Positions 32,540 to 43,414 of a stretch of DNA of 64,000 bases are shown in pieces (within the stretch, counting starts at the first letter, position 1; every line of letters begins with the position of its first letter). The notes below the pieces were generated by a model. That model was given only the letters and a program-made list of their open reading frames with translations, had not been told where the DNA came from and made no database searches. The stretch spans positions 126,546,295-126,610,294 of the forward strand of contig CM060977.1 in the NCBI GenBank assembly GCA_030765065.1, given 5' to 3'. Origin of the DNA: Deroplatys truncata. Taxonomy: Eukaryota; Arthropoda; Insecta; Mantodea; Mantidae. The translations under genes were made by a program, and so were the position numbers.

Positions 32540-33691
32540 AAGTTGTTGTTTTGTTGCTTGCACCACGCTTTGGCCGTCAGTAGGCTTACACAGGTTATAA
32601 TTTTACTTCACTCCTTTTTATTAATTCTTGACACAATTTAAATAACACTTCACTGATATAGAGAGATGTGAGATTCTTTTAGATAGATAGATAGATATTT
32701 ATTGCTAAAACATTTTACACATGTATAGCAACGTCAGATATTAAATGTTACAATAATTTAATCTTATAAAATTCCTGGACCTTATAGAGAGGATTTTTCT
32801 TCAATATCATTAAAATCTGTCTTTTAAAAACGTCGTATGTAAGTGTCTTGATTTTATCCGGTAAACTATTGTATAGATTAATGGATGATACTTCAAAGCT
32901 ATTTTGTGTTTTACTATACTTACATTTACCAAAATAAATATTGTTGCTACTTCGTGTCGGATAATTATGAACGGTTTCACACAGATTATACTGTTATAGA
33001 TTCCTCTTAATGTACAATAAACAATTCAAAACATATATACAAGGAAGAGTGAGGATTCCAAGTTCAATAAAATGTGGTTTACAATGTGTTTTTGGCGGAA
33101 CTCCACATACTATTCTTATCGCTCTTTTTTATTAATTACTTGCACTTTTTAACACGTAAACTATTTTCGTCTCACACTGAATACGTATTAAACTTCTCGA
33201 GGACGCGTCTCGCGTCCGGTTAGGGCGCTGTCTGCTAGCAACTGCATTCTGAATTTGTACAATTTGCCACGTTTCAGTTTCTGATTGGCTAATCCTACTT
33301 GGCTAGAATACTTTCATTTAACTTAAGCTTTTTTTTGGTTGTTGATCGGCTATTTATAAACTGTCTTAAAATTTACATTATTGTTGCTCCAATAATTACA
33401 AGTAGCATTATTAAACTTTCTTATTCATTATTGCCTCAAGGTTACCTTATTGTTACCACATTGTTAGCAACTTTTAACCTACTATTCTCACAGCTCCTAC
33501 ATTATTAAATTACGTAATGCATTCACATAACATTATTAAACATGTACATAATAATATAAACACTAATACAATGACTGTTACATACATTTTTATATGTTAT
33601 TTTATACACACATTGCTTTAAGGCGGGCTGTTATTGAATTTATATTATATAATTTGACTGAAATAATTTAAACGTTAAAAATGCTGCCTCA
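32540..33691 (-). mobile_element. LTR-type repeat family D, copy 2, interrupted by a LINE end
   Basis: Minus strand: TGAGGCAGCATTTTTAACG at 33691, then the family blocks, CGAGACGCGTCCTCGAGAAG and CGTGTTAAAAAGTGCAAG. After the LINE insert comes GAATCTCACATCTCTCTATATC, and it ends at CCTACTGACGGCCAAAGCGTGG. The last bases resemble the primer-binding region of the family. Confidence 0.6.
32680..33122 (-). pseudogene. LINE 3' end (non-LTR retrotransposon) with (TATC)n tail
   Basis: The minus strand translates to ELGILTLPCIYVLNCLLYIK, then HNYPTRSSNNIYFGKCKYSK, VSSINLYNSLPDKIK and a stop, the C-terminal region of insect Jockey/CR1-like ORF2. It is followed by about 50 bp, GCAATAAATA and ATCTATCTATCTA, a simple-repeat tail. 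It is inserted in LTR-type sequence that is contiguous in copy 3 (42.6 kb). The 5' end is truncated, as usual for LINEs. Confidence 0.7.
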
Positions 33692-33719
33692 CCTATCATT
33701 TCATCTCCCCGCTTTCACC

Positions 33720-33968
33720 TTTCAGGAAGTGTCTTCGGGTTCGGCAGTGCGGCTGGTTTCGGGCAGATGGCATGTTTGCTGCGCTTTGTAAAGGATTTCT
33801 CCCCGTAAAACGCCAGGATAGGTTGGTCTTCGCCTCTGCTAGTGCCGGCGGGTGTTTAAACTTGGAAATATTAGGGGTTTCCGTGCGTCCCTGTAGACCT
33901 GTCTGCCTGCGACCTCCTGCGAACTGCTTCACTTCATCCCTGCCTACCAGGGGGTGTGGTCACAATAG
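33720..33968 (+). mobile_element. SINE family 5-like body
   Basis: A GC-rich segment with GCTAGTGCCGGCGGGTGTTT, then TTGGAAATATTAGGGGTTTC and a CCAGGGGGTGTGGTCACAA end, parallel to 17940-18055. Runs directly into an A copy. No intact B-box. Confidence 0.4.
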
Positions 33969-33969
33969 A

Positions 33970-34759
33970 TCTACGTATAAGTAGGGGAAGTATTGCATTC
34001 CACTCAAAAATTCGATACCGAGATTTCACCGGAAATATATGTTTTGAGGCCTCCTGAATCTAAAAAACGTATTTTAGGAAACATGTCCGCGCGCGCGCGC
34101 GCGTGCGTGCGTGCGTCTGTGAACAGCATAACTTAGAAAATAACAGTCGGATAAACACCAAATTTGGTATTTAGGTTCAGTATCTTCCAAAGATGCGACA
34201 CGTTGGTTTTCAAGAAAACCCCCCTCCCCAGATTATCCTTTATATGAAAGATTTTTAGAAAATGTTTATTTTCTCAAAAACGGCTCTAACGATTTTGATT
34301 AAAGTATCATATGTTTAAGACATTTTTATGACAAATAAAATGTATATCTTGAATTTTCTGGGAATGTCTCCAAAAGTATTCTTCATTGTATAAGACTTTT
34401 CATAACCATTAAACCATAAGAGATAGAGAAAATTTTACTACACAAAAAATGTAGATCGCATTAAAATACACAATTCATGTCATATACATTGTTTTTAGTT
34501 GAGTGAACCATTCTCAAATTCGTTATTAATTTTTTTTGTCCTGGTAATGCAAAGAGAGTGGAATACTCCACATGGCAACCAGCTCTTAAAATATTTGACT
34601 ATCGTTTAAAGCCTACCAATTCCCCTTGATTCTACAAGAAAATTAGCAATAAGATTAACATCTCAATATCTCGATTAACATGAAGCATATGGGGAATAAG
34701 CGTTTTTAAAAATAGTTTGTACAAGAGTAGAGAAAGTCATGTGAGTGTAACACATCAGA
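33970..34759 (+). mobile_element. HINE-like element A, lacking the first 12 bp
   Basis: It starts at CTACGTATAAGTAGGGGAAG and ends at GTGTAACACATCAGA plus T8. The microsatellite (34088-34117) has become CG/TGCG. Some bases in the GTGAACCATT region are deleted. Confidence 0.8.
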
Positions 34760-35335
34760 TTTTTTTTATTAAGCGCGTATTGGAATTGGGTATCCCGAAA
34801 TAGTGGCATCGTCCCATCCCTACTTCAAAGTAATAGCTATGATATTTCAAGATTTTTATCAAAATTTGCGGTGAGGCAAGCTTATTCTATCTGTAAGGTA
34901 TATGAGCCTTTTCTTTTCCTTACGCAGGCAGCTTCGCTAAGACTGATTGCACAGAGATTGAATTTCTTCCCTCCGTTATATTTATTTGAATTCCATAATT
35001 TCATCAAGGATTTCAAACTTATAGAGAGGAATCTCTCTGGAAGAAAAATAGAGAGGCTTAGCTCCTTATTCCTTGCCTTAATAATATTAACCCCGCTATT
35101 TCCCATTTCCCGTCTCAGTGATCCCTCACTGTTGCACGGCACATTCGTCATAATCTACATTACCACGGCGGCATGACAGTAATGCTCCGAAGGCGGCCAG
35201 TATAAATCAGGTCAAAGGGGTATGGTTTATACATTTTTATTTTAAGAAAAGAAGACATGTTTAGAAGACTATATTTTAGTACCTTTTGGCTATGGCATTA
35301 AATTCTAATAACTTTTGTGACCGGTTAGTTACTTA
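34760..35335. other. No recognisable feature
   Basis: About 570 bp. Overlapping ORFs of about 100 and 89 codons on opposite strands (34871-35176) show no recognisable similarity; left as chance. Confidence 0.4.
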
Positions 35336-35339
35336 TTGA

Positions 35340-36882
35340 TATTCATTAACTCAAGTACGAAAAGTCGGTCAATTACCAAACTTATGTTTAAGTAATTAAA
35401 TATTCTAATGGTATTTAAGTTCAGTATTTTCAAAAGATGCCATAAAAAGTTCAAGAAAATCCTCCCATAAACATTAATCTTCACATGGAAATATTTCCGA
35501 TAATTTTTATTTTCTCAAAAATGTCATAACGATTTTGATTAAAATACTTCATATTTAAGATATTTACATGGCAATTAAAACGTATATCTTGAATTTTCTG
35601 GGAATAGCCTGTCAAGTCCTTTCAAGTTCATTCGGAAGGAATTTTGCATAATGTGTAAACCATAACAGATAGACAAAAATTTAGAATTTACTTTCAATGA
35701 CTTTTTATGTGACATTAGCCATTTCCGAGATATCCATTATTAATGGTTGGCATTTTTACTTTCTCTACTACGTATAGTAACTAGGGGAAGCATTGTATTC
35801 CACCCAAAAATTCGATACCGAGATTTCACCGGAAATATGTGTTTTGAGACCCCCTGAATCCAAAAAAAGCATTTTTGGAAACATGTCCGTGTGTGTGTGT
35901 CTGTCTGTGAACAGCATAATTCAGAAACGAACATTCCGATAAACACTAAACTTGGTATTTAGGTTCCGTATCTTTCAGAGATGCGACACGAAGGTTTTCA
36001 GGAAAATCTCCCCACCCCAGATTACCCTTTACATGGAACATTTATCGAAAATTTTAATTTTCTCAAAAATGGCTATGAGAATTTTGATTAAAATATCATA
36101 TGTTTAAGATATTTTCATGACAAATGAAACGTATATCTCGAATTTTCTGGGAATGTCTCCAAAAGTATTCTTCATTGTGAACGACTTTTGCATAACTGGT
36201 AAACCATAAGAGATAGACAAAATTTTACTACACAAAAATGTAGATCGTGTTAAAATACACAATTTATGTCTCATACATTTTCGAGATATTGCTTGTTATT
36301 CCCTTAAATTTTCCAATACTTTGTCTAAAATGGGAATTCGTTATTCATTTTTTTATGTCCTGGACATATAAAGAGAATAGAATGTGCCACATATCAACCA
36401 GCTCTTAAAATATTTGACTGTCGCTTAAAGTCTACCAATTCCCCTTACACCTACAAGAAAATTAGCAATAAGATTAACATCTCGATTAACATGAACCATA
36501 TGGAGAATAATCGTTCCGTAAAAATAGTTTGTACAAGAGTAGAGAAAGTCATGCGAGTGTAACACATCAGATTTTTCAATATTTTGTTATTTTCTTAAAG
36601 TACTGTCTGTCACCACTCAATTGTTTCTCGCAAATTTCATGGAAGGAGTATGGAAATTTAAGGCCAGTATATAGCAATACAATTTTAAAAAATTTGACTC
36701 AATTCGGTTTGCTCAATCGTACCTAAAACGAAATATGTATTGAAGCTATTTCTGTAAAGCTTTGTGCCAACTTAAATGAAGTAGATGTAGAATTAAGCTT
36801 TCGTAAAAGTAGTTTGTAGACTCTTTATAGAAGCAAACGATAGGAAGTACATAAAGGCACGTGAATGTAACATATCAGATTT
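35340..36882 (+). mobile_element. HINE-like element B split by an A copy
   Basis: 5' part 35340-35757 (ACGAAAAGTCGGTCAATTAC to TTAATGGTTGGCATTTTT) and 3' part 36577-36882 (CAATATTTTG, then CAATTGTTTCTCGC and TGAATGTAACATATCAGA). Rejoining at the T-run restores the B consensus order. The B 5' terminus itself is missing. Confidence 0.75.
35758..36571 (+). mobile_element. HINE-like element A nested in B, cleanest insertion junctions
   Basis: 814 bp from ACTTTCTCTACTACGTATAG to ACACATCAGA. T5 lies on both sides (35753-35757 and 36572-36576) inside otherwise continuous B sequence. This gives the best view of the element ends. Confidence 0.9.
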
Positions 36883-37690
36883 TTAAAACGCATTGCAAAA
36901 TCGTTGTACATGATAGGTTAAATAAAGAAACTTAGTGTCAGAAGAATTTTACCAACTATGCTTAGTTTGTTACATATTAGCTTGACAGAAAAAATATAAG
37001 AGATAGTAGAAAAACTAAAATTAAATTTAATTAACAAATCAATACGTAGATGGTGAAAACATTTATAAAATTAAAGAGACGGGAGAATTTGAAAACAAAG
37101 GTGGACTGTGTGGCCCTTTCTGTATGTATCTGTTTTTGGTAAACAAAACATGAAACCACAGGGGAAAAAAATTAAGCTATCCTTTTTCTGTCCTGTTTTC
37201 ATTTACGAGTTTAATTGTAATGTATAATTTACTTTTTGTACTTATTTAAAAGATAGGGATGGGACTTGGATTGCTTTTCCAGTGTGGGAAAGTGGCCATG
37301 ATGGACGTTTGCAGGAAACCGTTAAAACACGTTCCATTTGGGAGGATTGCCAGAGAACGCTTTGAACGCTGACAAAAACATTTCCCATTTTACACAGCGT
37401 CGGTTCTTTCAGTGTGATTGATACTCTAGCGTGATTAAACGCACCAATTCTTAAAATGTAATTATTTATTGCTCATTTATATTACACAACTTAGGGATAC
37501 CATCTGTGAATTAAAAGGCTAAAAACTGTCAATATTCATAAATATGGTTTTTGTGTTATTAAATACGATAAACATTCCACTTTAGTTATCTGTAACTGCT
37601 ACAGCTGCAAGACTTCTTAAAGTATGTACATAATATAGCGGACTAAATGCCTACATGCAATCCCAGCTACCTATAACATTGTAATACACA
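36883..37690. other. No recognisable feature
   Basis: About 800 bp. A GC-balanced patch near 37255-37385 shows no recognisable frame. Confidence 0.4.
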
Positions 37691-37691
37691 G

Positions 37692-38031
37692 TCTGACGTG
37701 TTACACTCCCATGACTTTCTCTACTCTTGTACAAACTATTTTTACAAAATAAAAAAACATGAATAGTGAATTCTCATTTGAGAAAAAGTATAAGTATTGG
37801 AAAATTCAAACAAATAACAAGGAATTTCTCGGAAATGGTTCACACCCCTCCAAAAAAAAAGTGACAATTGTGTGTTTTAACCAAATATTGCATTTCTTGT
37901 GCCGTAACATTCTGTCTATCTCTTATGGCTTATCAGTTATGCAAAAGTCATTCAGAATGAAGAGCACTTTTGAGGAAATTCTCAGAAAATTCAAGATATA
38001 CATTTAATTTGACATGAATGTATCTTAAACA
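37692..38031 (-). mobile_element. HINE-like element A, fragment with internal loss
   Basis: The minus-strand 3' end (GTCTGACGTGTTACACTCCC) through TCATTTGAGAAAAAGTATAA to CATGAATGTATCTTAAACA, where a Tc1-like element has inserted at TA. The remaining 5' half is not found on the other side of the transposon block. Confidence 0.7.
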
Positions 38032-38033
38032 TA

Positions 38034-39112
38034 CACCATGTGATCGAAAGTATCCGGACACCCCCACAAACACACTTTTTCATCTTAGGTGCATTGTGCT
38101 GCCACCTACTGCCTGGTACTCATTATCCGCGACCTCAGTAGTCATTGGACATCGTGAAACAGAGAATGGGACGCTCCGTGGAACTCACGGACTTCGAACT
38201 TGGTCAGGTGATTGGGGCGTCACTTGTGTCAGAAGTCTGTACGCGAGATTTCCACACTCCTAAACATCCCTAGGTCCACTGTTTCTGATGTGATAGCAAA
38301 GTGGAAACGTGAAGGGACATGTACAGCACAAAAGCGTACAGGCCGACAGAGACCGCCGACATTTGAAGAGGGTCGTAAAGAGTAATAGGCAGACATCTAT
38401 CCAGACCATCACACAGGAATTCCAAACTGCATCAGGATCCACTCCAAGTGCTATGGCAGTTACACGTGAGGTGGGAAACCCTGGATTCCAAGCGGCTCCT
38501 CATAAGCCACACATCACGCAGGAAAATGCCAAACGACGCCTCGCTTGGTATAAGGAGCGTCAACATTACACGATTGAACAGCGGCAAAACGTTGTGTGGA
38601 GTGACGAATCACGGTACCCAATGTGGCGATTCGATGGCAGGGCGTGGGTATGGCGAATGCCCGGTGAACGCCATCTGTCAGCGTGTGTAGTGCCAAAAGT
38701 GAAATTCGGAGGTGGTGGTGTTATGGTGTGGTCGTGTTTTACCTGGAGGGGGCTTGCACCCCTTATTGTTTTGCGTGCCATGATCACAGCACAGACCTAC
38801 ATTGATATTTTAAGCACCTTCTTGCTTCCCACTGTTGAAGAGCAATTCGGGGATGTCGATTGCATCTTTCAACACGATCGAGCACCTGTTCATGCTGCAC
38901 GGGCTATGGCGGAGTGGTTACACGACAATAACATCCCTGTAATGGACTGGCCTGCACAGAGTCCTGACTTGAATCCTATAGTATACCTTTGGAATGTTTT
39001 GGAACGCCGACTTCGTGCCAGGCCTCACCGGCCTACATCGGTACCTCTCCTCAGTTCCGCAATCCGTGAAGAATGGACTGCCATTCCCCAAGAAACCTTC
39101 CAGCACCTGCGG
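38034..39112 (+). mobile_element. Tc1-like transposon, 3'-truncated
   Basis: Terminal repeat CACCATGTGATCGAAAGTAT (38034) next to a TA dinucleotide (38032-38033). The sequence is homologous to the full element at 58696-59933 on the other strand. The right end is missing: similarity stops at CAGCACCTG (39112) and mariner sequence starts. It is inserted in an A copy. Confidence 0.85.
38166..39112 (+). pseudogene. Tc1-like transposase, inactive
   Basis: Starts MGRSVELTDFELGQVIGASL, then frameshifts. The long open part (from 38309) holds the second HTH region and the DDE domain. First Asp in VVWSDESRY, second in CIFQHDRAPVHAA. The third position, 34 residues later in SPDLNPIVYLW, is Val where the family and the copy at 58.8 kb have Glu. 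The C-terminal 30 residues are replaced by mariner-derived sequence. Frameshifts, loss of the catalytic Glu and a missing right end make it inactive. It would act by cut-and-paste at TA. Confidence 0.9.
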
Positions 39113-39117
39113 TTGTT

Positions 39118-40290
39118 TAAAAAAATGACTATGGTAGAAAGTACCAACATTATAAAGCTTAAGTTTGAAGTTTGACTATGCTATGTTGTTTAGTAATTGT
39201 TTGGCAGCGATTAATAGTGAACTCTCTCAGCGAATTTGTAAACATGGGTAAAACTGGCCATCATTATGTGATACATACTTTCATTTAAAATGTCTTAGTA
39301 CAACTAAATTTAAAGCTGAGATAGATTGTACTCCTTCGTTTACAAAGTAAAATATTGGGTGACAAGAGTTTAAGTGAGGCTGTACGAGCTGCCAAGACGA
39401 ACATCGCAGTGGTAGACCAAATGAGTTGACGACGACAGAATTTGTGAGAAAAATCCACAAAATTGGTATTGGATGCCCATCGACTGAAAGTGCGCGAGCT
39501 AGCAGACATCGCAGGCATTTCAAAAAGTGCTGTGTATCGCATATTAACTGAAAATTTAGACATGAGAAAGCTGTGCGCAAGATAGGTACCTCGTTTACTC
39601 ACAAAGGAACAAAAGCAGTGTCGTGAGGATGTTTCAGTCGAGTGTTTGGCGATGTTTCGCTACAATAAAGCCGAGTTTTTGCGTCGATTCATAATCATGG
39701 ATGAAACATGGGTCCATCACTTCACACCTGAGATGAAGGAACAGTCAAAACAGTGGATTGAAAGGGTCGAATCTGCTCCAAAGAAGACGAAGACAGTTCC
39801 ATCTGCAGGCAAGGAAGGACATGACGTCAGTTTTTTGGAATGCGCGTGGGATAATTTTAATTGATTATCTTCAAAAAGGAAAAGAAATCAATGGCGAGAA
39901 TTATGCAAACTTATAGCCGTTTGAATGATGAAATCAAGAAAAAACGCATTTAGCGAAAAAGAAAGTTCTGTTTCATCAAGACAATGCACCGGTTCACTCA
40001 TCAAATATCGCTATGGTCAAAATCAATGAGTTAAAGTTCGAAATGTTTCCTCATGCACCCTATTCGCCAGTCTTAGCCCCCTCTGATTATTTTCTGTTTC
40101 CAAAGTTGAAGAAATGGCTTGGTGATAAAAGATTTGGAGTGGTGGAGTTTGCAGTTGATGGCTATTTTGCAGAACTCAACGGTTCTCACTATAAACAGGG
40201 TATCTAGTTGAGAGGAGACTATGTAGAGAAGTAAAGATGTTGTTTCCCAAAATGTTTGTGTTTTCTTTGTTAGGTCGGGTATGTCATTTC
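39118..40290 (+). mobile_element. Mariner element, left end lost
   Basis: Non-coding leader (about 39125-39245, GTTTAGTAATTGTTTGGCAG) matches 63170-63260. It ends around GGTCGGGTATGTCATTTCTT, a degraded right terminal repeat. The left terminal repeat seen at 63109 is absent, cut off at the Tc1 junction. Confidence 0.75.
39245..40207 (+). pseudogene. Mariner transposase, multiply frameshifted
   Basis: Recognisable in order: degraded N-terminal HTH region; KVRELADIAGISKSAVYRIL (with a frame change); the open frame 39646-39864 with FLRRFIIMDETWVHHFTPEM (first catalytic Asp) and a WDNFN break; KVLFHQDNAPVHSSNIA (second Asp, near 39965); and HAPYSPVLAPSDYFLF (third Asp in APSD, near 40080). The conserved SPD is SPV here. 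It is a DD34D mariner. Stops and frameshifts at about 39330, 39590 and 39850 prevent function. Confidence 0.85.
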
Positions 40291-41085
40291 TTCACGTTAC
40301 CCGTAAAAATAAATAAATAGGGCATGGAGTCAACAACACTGCCATCTGTTGCAGTACGCTCAAGATCCTGCCCTCTGATTAGCATTTAATTACACATAAT
40401 TAACAAGGTGAGACTTTTTTTGTAAAACCTCAAAGTTTTGAAATTATAGTGTGGTCGACCAAAAACAGTCTTATACAATTTTACTAGAATGGTCATTAAG
40501 ACCAATTCTAACCGCAGTCAATTAACAACGACCGGTAACGAAAAGGGAACAACATGTGTGTGTTCCAAATATCATGGACTTGTGTATATATCTTTAACAC
40601 TGATTGTTACCTGCATTTTCATTGTAAACCATATTGCTAAGTCTTGCAGCAGAAAAGCCTTAATGATGCGTATTCATACCTCAAATCGCCTGTGGTAACG
40701 AGATTAATAGAGAGTTTGAGGTTAAATTAAAACCATTCTCTTCTTGTATCACATTCTACGTAGCATGGCGCCGACATAGAAGTTGGGAGTGTTTAATTAA
40801 TTCGAAAATATTTTGCCGAAAGTATTTTACTGCTAAGCGAAGTTCTGAGTGGCTGTTTGCAAAAACAGAAGAGTGTCTGCGGGTACCCACGGCAGTACTC
40901 AATGACAGTGAAGTATTACTAGCGACATCACGTCTGCGGCGCCGATTTTAGAGGCAAGTTACTGCTCTGCTAAGTGGTGATGGTAGCAGTATTGAAAACG
41001 GGTCCTCTGCCTCTCGTTCTCCATGGCTGAAGCCGAGCTTGGAGGTCCCTTCCAGGAGAGGTCCCCCTCGTGCTGTCGCACATTA
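40291..41085. other. No recognised feature; GC-rich 40880-41080
   Basis: About 800 bp. ATAAATAAATAGGGC at about 40310 may mark the edge of the preceding mariner. Nothing else was recognised. Confidence 0.4.
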
Positions 41086-41770
41086 CGAGGCTTGTTTTTA
41101 AAGTAAGTACAGTCTTAATATTTTGCCGCTGGAGTTACGATTTTGAGCATGCGCGTTCACCTCCTCCATTCATTAGGAAGCTAGACGCAGCTATGAGATC
41201 ATCACTTTGTGTTTTCCTGTTGTTATAGCGTTTCGAAATGTTGAAAACAATCTAACGACCCGCCGGCTGTGAAGTCAGATCAGTGATTGGTTTTTTTGAA
41301 TGTGAAAAATGTTACGCCAGCAAATATTCATGGTAATTGTGTGAGGTTTATGGGGAAGCTATGATGAGTGACAATGCCCGGCCACACTTAGCCAAACAAA
41401 CTCAAGATCTGATCGCATCATTTGGTTGGGAAGAATTCGACCAACCTCCCTACAGTCCGGATTTGGCACCAAGCGATTTTCATCTCGTTTTACACCTGAA
41501 GAAATTCCTTGGTGGAAAACATTTCAATTACGATGATGTGAATTTCCTGTTACGACAAGTGCTTGAAAAATAGCGATGACTATATGAAAATTTAATGTAT
41601 GGTGTAAGGTAAAGAACGATAATAAGGTATTTGGAAAATAATGTTCTGGATTTTAGGATGAGCATGGATTCCGATTCCTTGGTAAAGAATGTCGTAGATC
41701 TGCAATGCGTCTGATGGACCAAGAATTTACGCACGGTTTCATTTAATTCACTTTTATTCACACGGCTACC
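41086..41770 (+). mobile_element. Second mariner type, internally deleted
   Basis: Begins ACGAGGCTTGTTTTTAAAGT, a mariner-type terminal repeat. The N-terminal HTH piece (PAGCEVRSVIGFFECEK, with stops) passes straight into CEVYGEAMMSDNARPHLA. A deletion has therefore fused the region just after the HTH to the second catalytic motif. Confidence 0.75.
41337..41573 (+). pseudogene. Mariner transposase C-terminal part fused to N-terminal scrap
   Basis: SDNARPHLAKQTQDLIASFG and FDQPPYSPDLAPSDFHLVLH carry the second and third catalytic Asp of the DD34D triad. The segment between the HTH and DNARPH (roughly the first catalytic Asp and 150-200 residues) is missing. It belongs to a different mariner subfamily from the 39-kb copy (FGWE..DQPPYSPDLAPSDF against FEMFPHAPYSP). 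Confidence 0.85.
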
Positions 41771-41942
41771 TTAAACACTGAAATTCTAATCCAGGGAACT
41801 ATGTTCCCACTCTTTACAAAGCTACATTTACTGAGCACACTTTGATTTCGGTCCTCACGCTTCTAATCACGCACTATTTTGGGGTTCTTGACTAAGGCGG
41901 CAGAAATAATTTAGATTTGTACTTCTAACACTTTGAAGTCGT

Positions 41943-42223
41943 ACTCCGTGGTGTAGTGGTTACCACGCTAGTCTCTAGTTCCCGAGGTCGCGGGTTCAAA
42001 CCCAGCGGGAGGCGGTGGTTTTTTTTCGGGAGTAAAAATCCTTAGTATGGCATCCTTCGTAAGGGAAGTAAAGACGGTGGTCCCGTATCGTAGATTTACG
42101 GCACGTAAAAGAACCTCAAGCCTGATAAGGAGGCCTCTGATCAAGATTACCGGTCCCAATATAGAATGGGACGCTAAGAACCACGCATTTAAAGAGCGTC
42201 CATAAATAAAACTCAATTTACAT
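41943..42223 (+). mobile_element. SINE family 1, complete with tRNA-like head
   Basis: CCGTGGTGTAGTGGTTACCA (A-box), CTAGTCTCTAGTTCCCGAGG, GTCGCGGGTTCAAACCC (B-box), body, GTCGTAGATTTACGGCACG and tail CGTCCATAAATAAAACTCAA. The best head of this family in the window; it identifies the family as tRNA-derived. Confidence 0.9.
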
Positions 42224-42600
42224 TTAACACGTCCAAAATGCACATCTTTCGCGACGATAAACACTGAAAGCGTTGGCGTACTCGAATTAGCGTGTCTAGA
42301 TAGTATTCGGCACTTCCAAATTTTCCCCGCAAATTTTTTACCTCGGGCAAGCTTTTAGGAATCTTCTGTTTGACTGGATATTTATAGGAATCGCCTCTTA
42401 GATCTCTCTATTTTCAGTTTGGATGAAACTTCCGCGCTCTTGAATGCGCCTAGTTCTTGCGTAGTTCAGTTCCATACACTTATTGGCTAATCCAAACATC
42501 ACATGGTTTATTTCTAACATGCATTGGTTATTCCCCGAAATATATGCCGGATCTTTCTCTCCCCTTTCAACTTGGTCATGACGAATAATTGAACAAAGAT
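42224..42600. other. No recognisable feature
   Basis: About 375 bp between a SINE and an LTR-type repeat. Confidence 0.45.
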
Positions 42601-43390
42601 TGAGGCAGTATTTTTTAAACTTAAATGATTTCCGTTAAATTATGTAATATAAAATATAATAACAGCCCGCCTTAAAGCAATATGTGTGTGTAACAATATA
42701 TAAAAAGTGTATATTACAGTTCATTGTAAATGTTTATATTATTGCATACATGTTCAATAATGTTATGTAAATGTATTACGTAATTTAATAATGTAGGAGC
42801 TGTGAGAATAATAGATTAAAAGTTGCTAACAATAGGTAACCTTGAGACAATAATGAGAAGAAAAGGTAATAATGCTACTAGTCATTCTTGGAGCAACAAT
42901 AATGTAATTTTTGTGACAGTTTATAAAATAGCCAATCAACACCCAGAAAAAGCTTAAGTTAAATAAAAGTATTCTATTGGATTAGGAATAACCAATCAGA
43001 GTCTTGAATACAGAAATTTACAAATTTAGGCGTTATAAAACAAGTCAGTTGCTTGTAGTCAGCGCTCATAAACTGGACGCGTTGGTTGTTGACAATGTTG
43101 CTAACCGGACGCGAGATGCGTCCTCGAGAAGTTTAATACGTATTCGTGTGAGACGAAAATAGTTTACGTGTTTAAAAGTGCAAGTAATTAATTAAAGAAT
43201 CTCACAGCTCTCTATATCAGTGAAGTGTTATTTAAATCGTGTTAAGCATTAATAAATGGAGTGAAGAAAAACTTAAAATCTGTGTAAGGCTACATTCTTC
43301 AGTCGCACCACCCCCTGCTAAGACATTCATGTCTCTAACAAAAAATACTGACGCCGCCGAGACAAACATAAATATATAATATTTAAAGAA
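42601..43390 (+). mobile_element. LTR-type repeat family D, copy 3 (best preserved)
   Basis: Starts TGAGGCAGTATTTTTTAAAC. A TATAAAA box lies near 43034 in CGTTATAAAACAAGTCAG, the CGCGAGATGCGTCCTCGAG block follows, and an AATAAAT signal lies near 43252. That is U3-R-U5 order for a plus-strand LTR. The LTR 3' boundary is not clear; homology to copy 1 continues through ACTGACGCCGCCGAGACAAA. Confidence 0.6.
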
Positions 43391-43414
43391 ATAGTCAAAT
43401 TACAAAGTTAATAT

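Noticed and set aside
34871..35176. 101-codon and 89-codon ORFs on opposite strands as genes
   Set aside because: Mutually overlapping, no recognised domain, no support from context.
35753..36576. TTTTT as a true 5-bp target-site duplication of element A
   Set aside because: T5 flanks fit at several sites, but the copy at 11818 lacks it on the left and all copies end in a T-run, so it cannot be separated from insertion within a T-run.
39281..39602. Minus-strand ORFs of about 100 codons
   Set aside because: They are antisense to the decayed mariner transposase.
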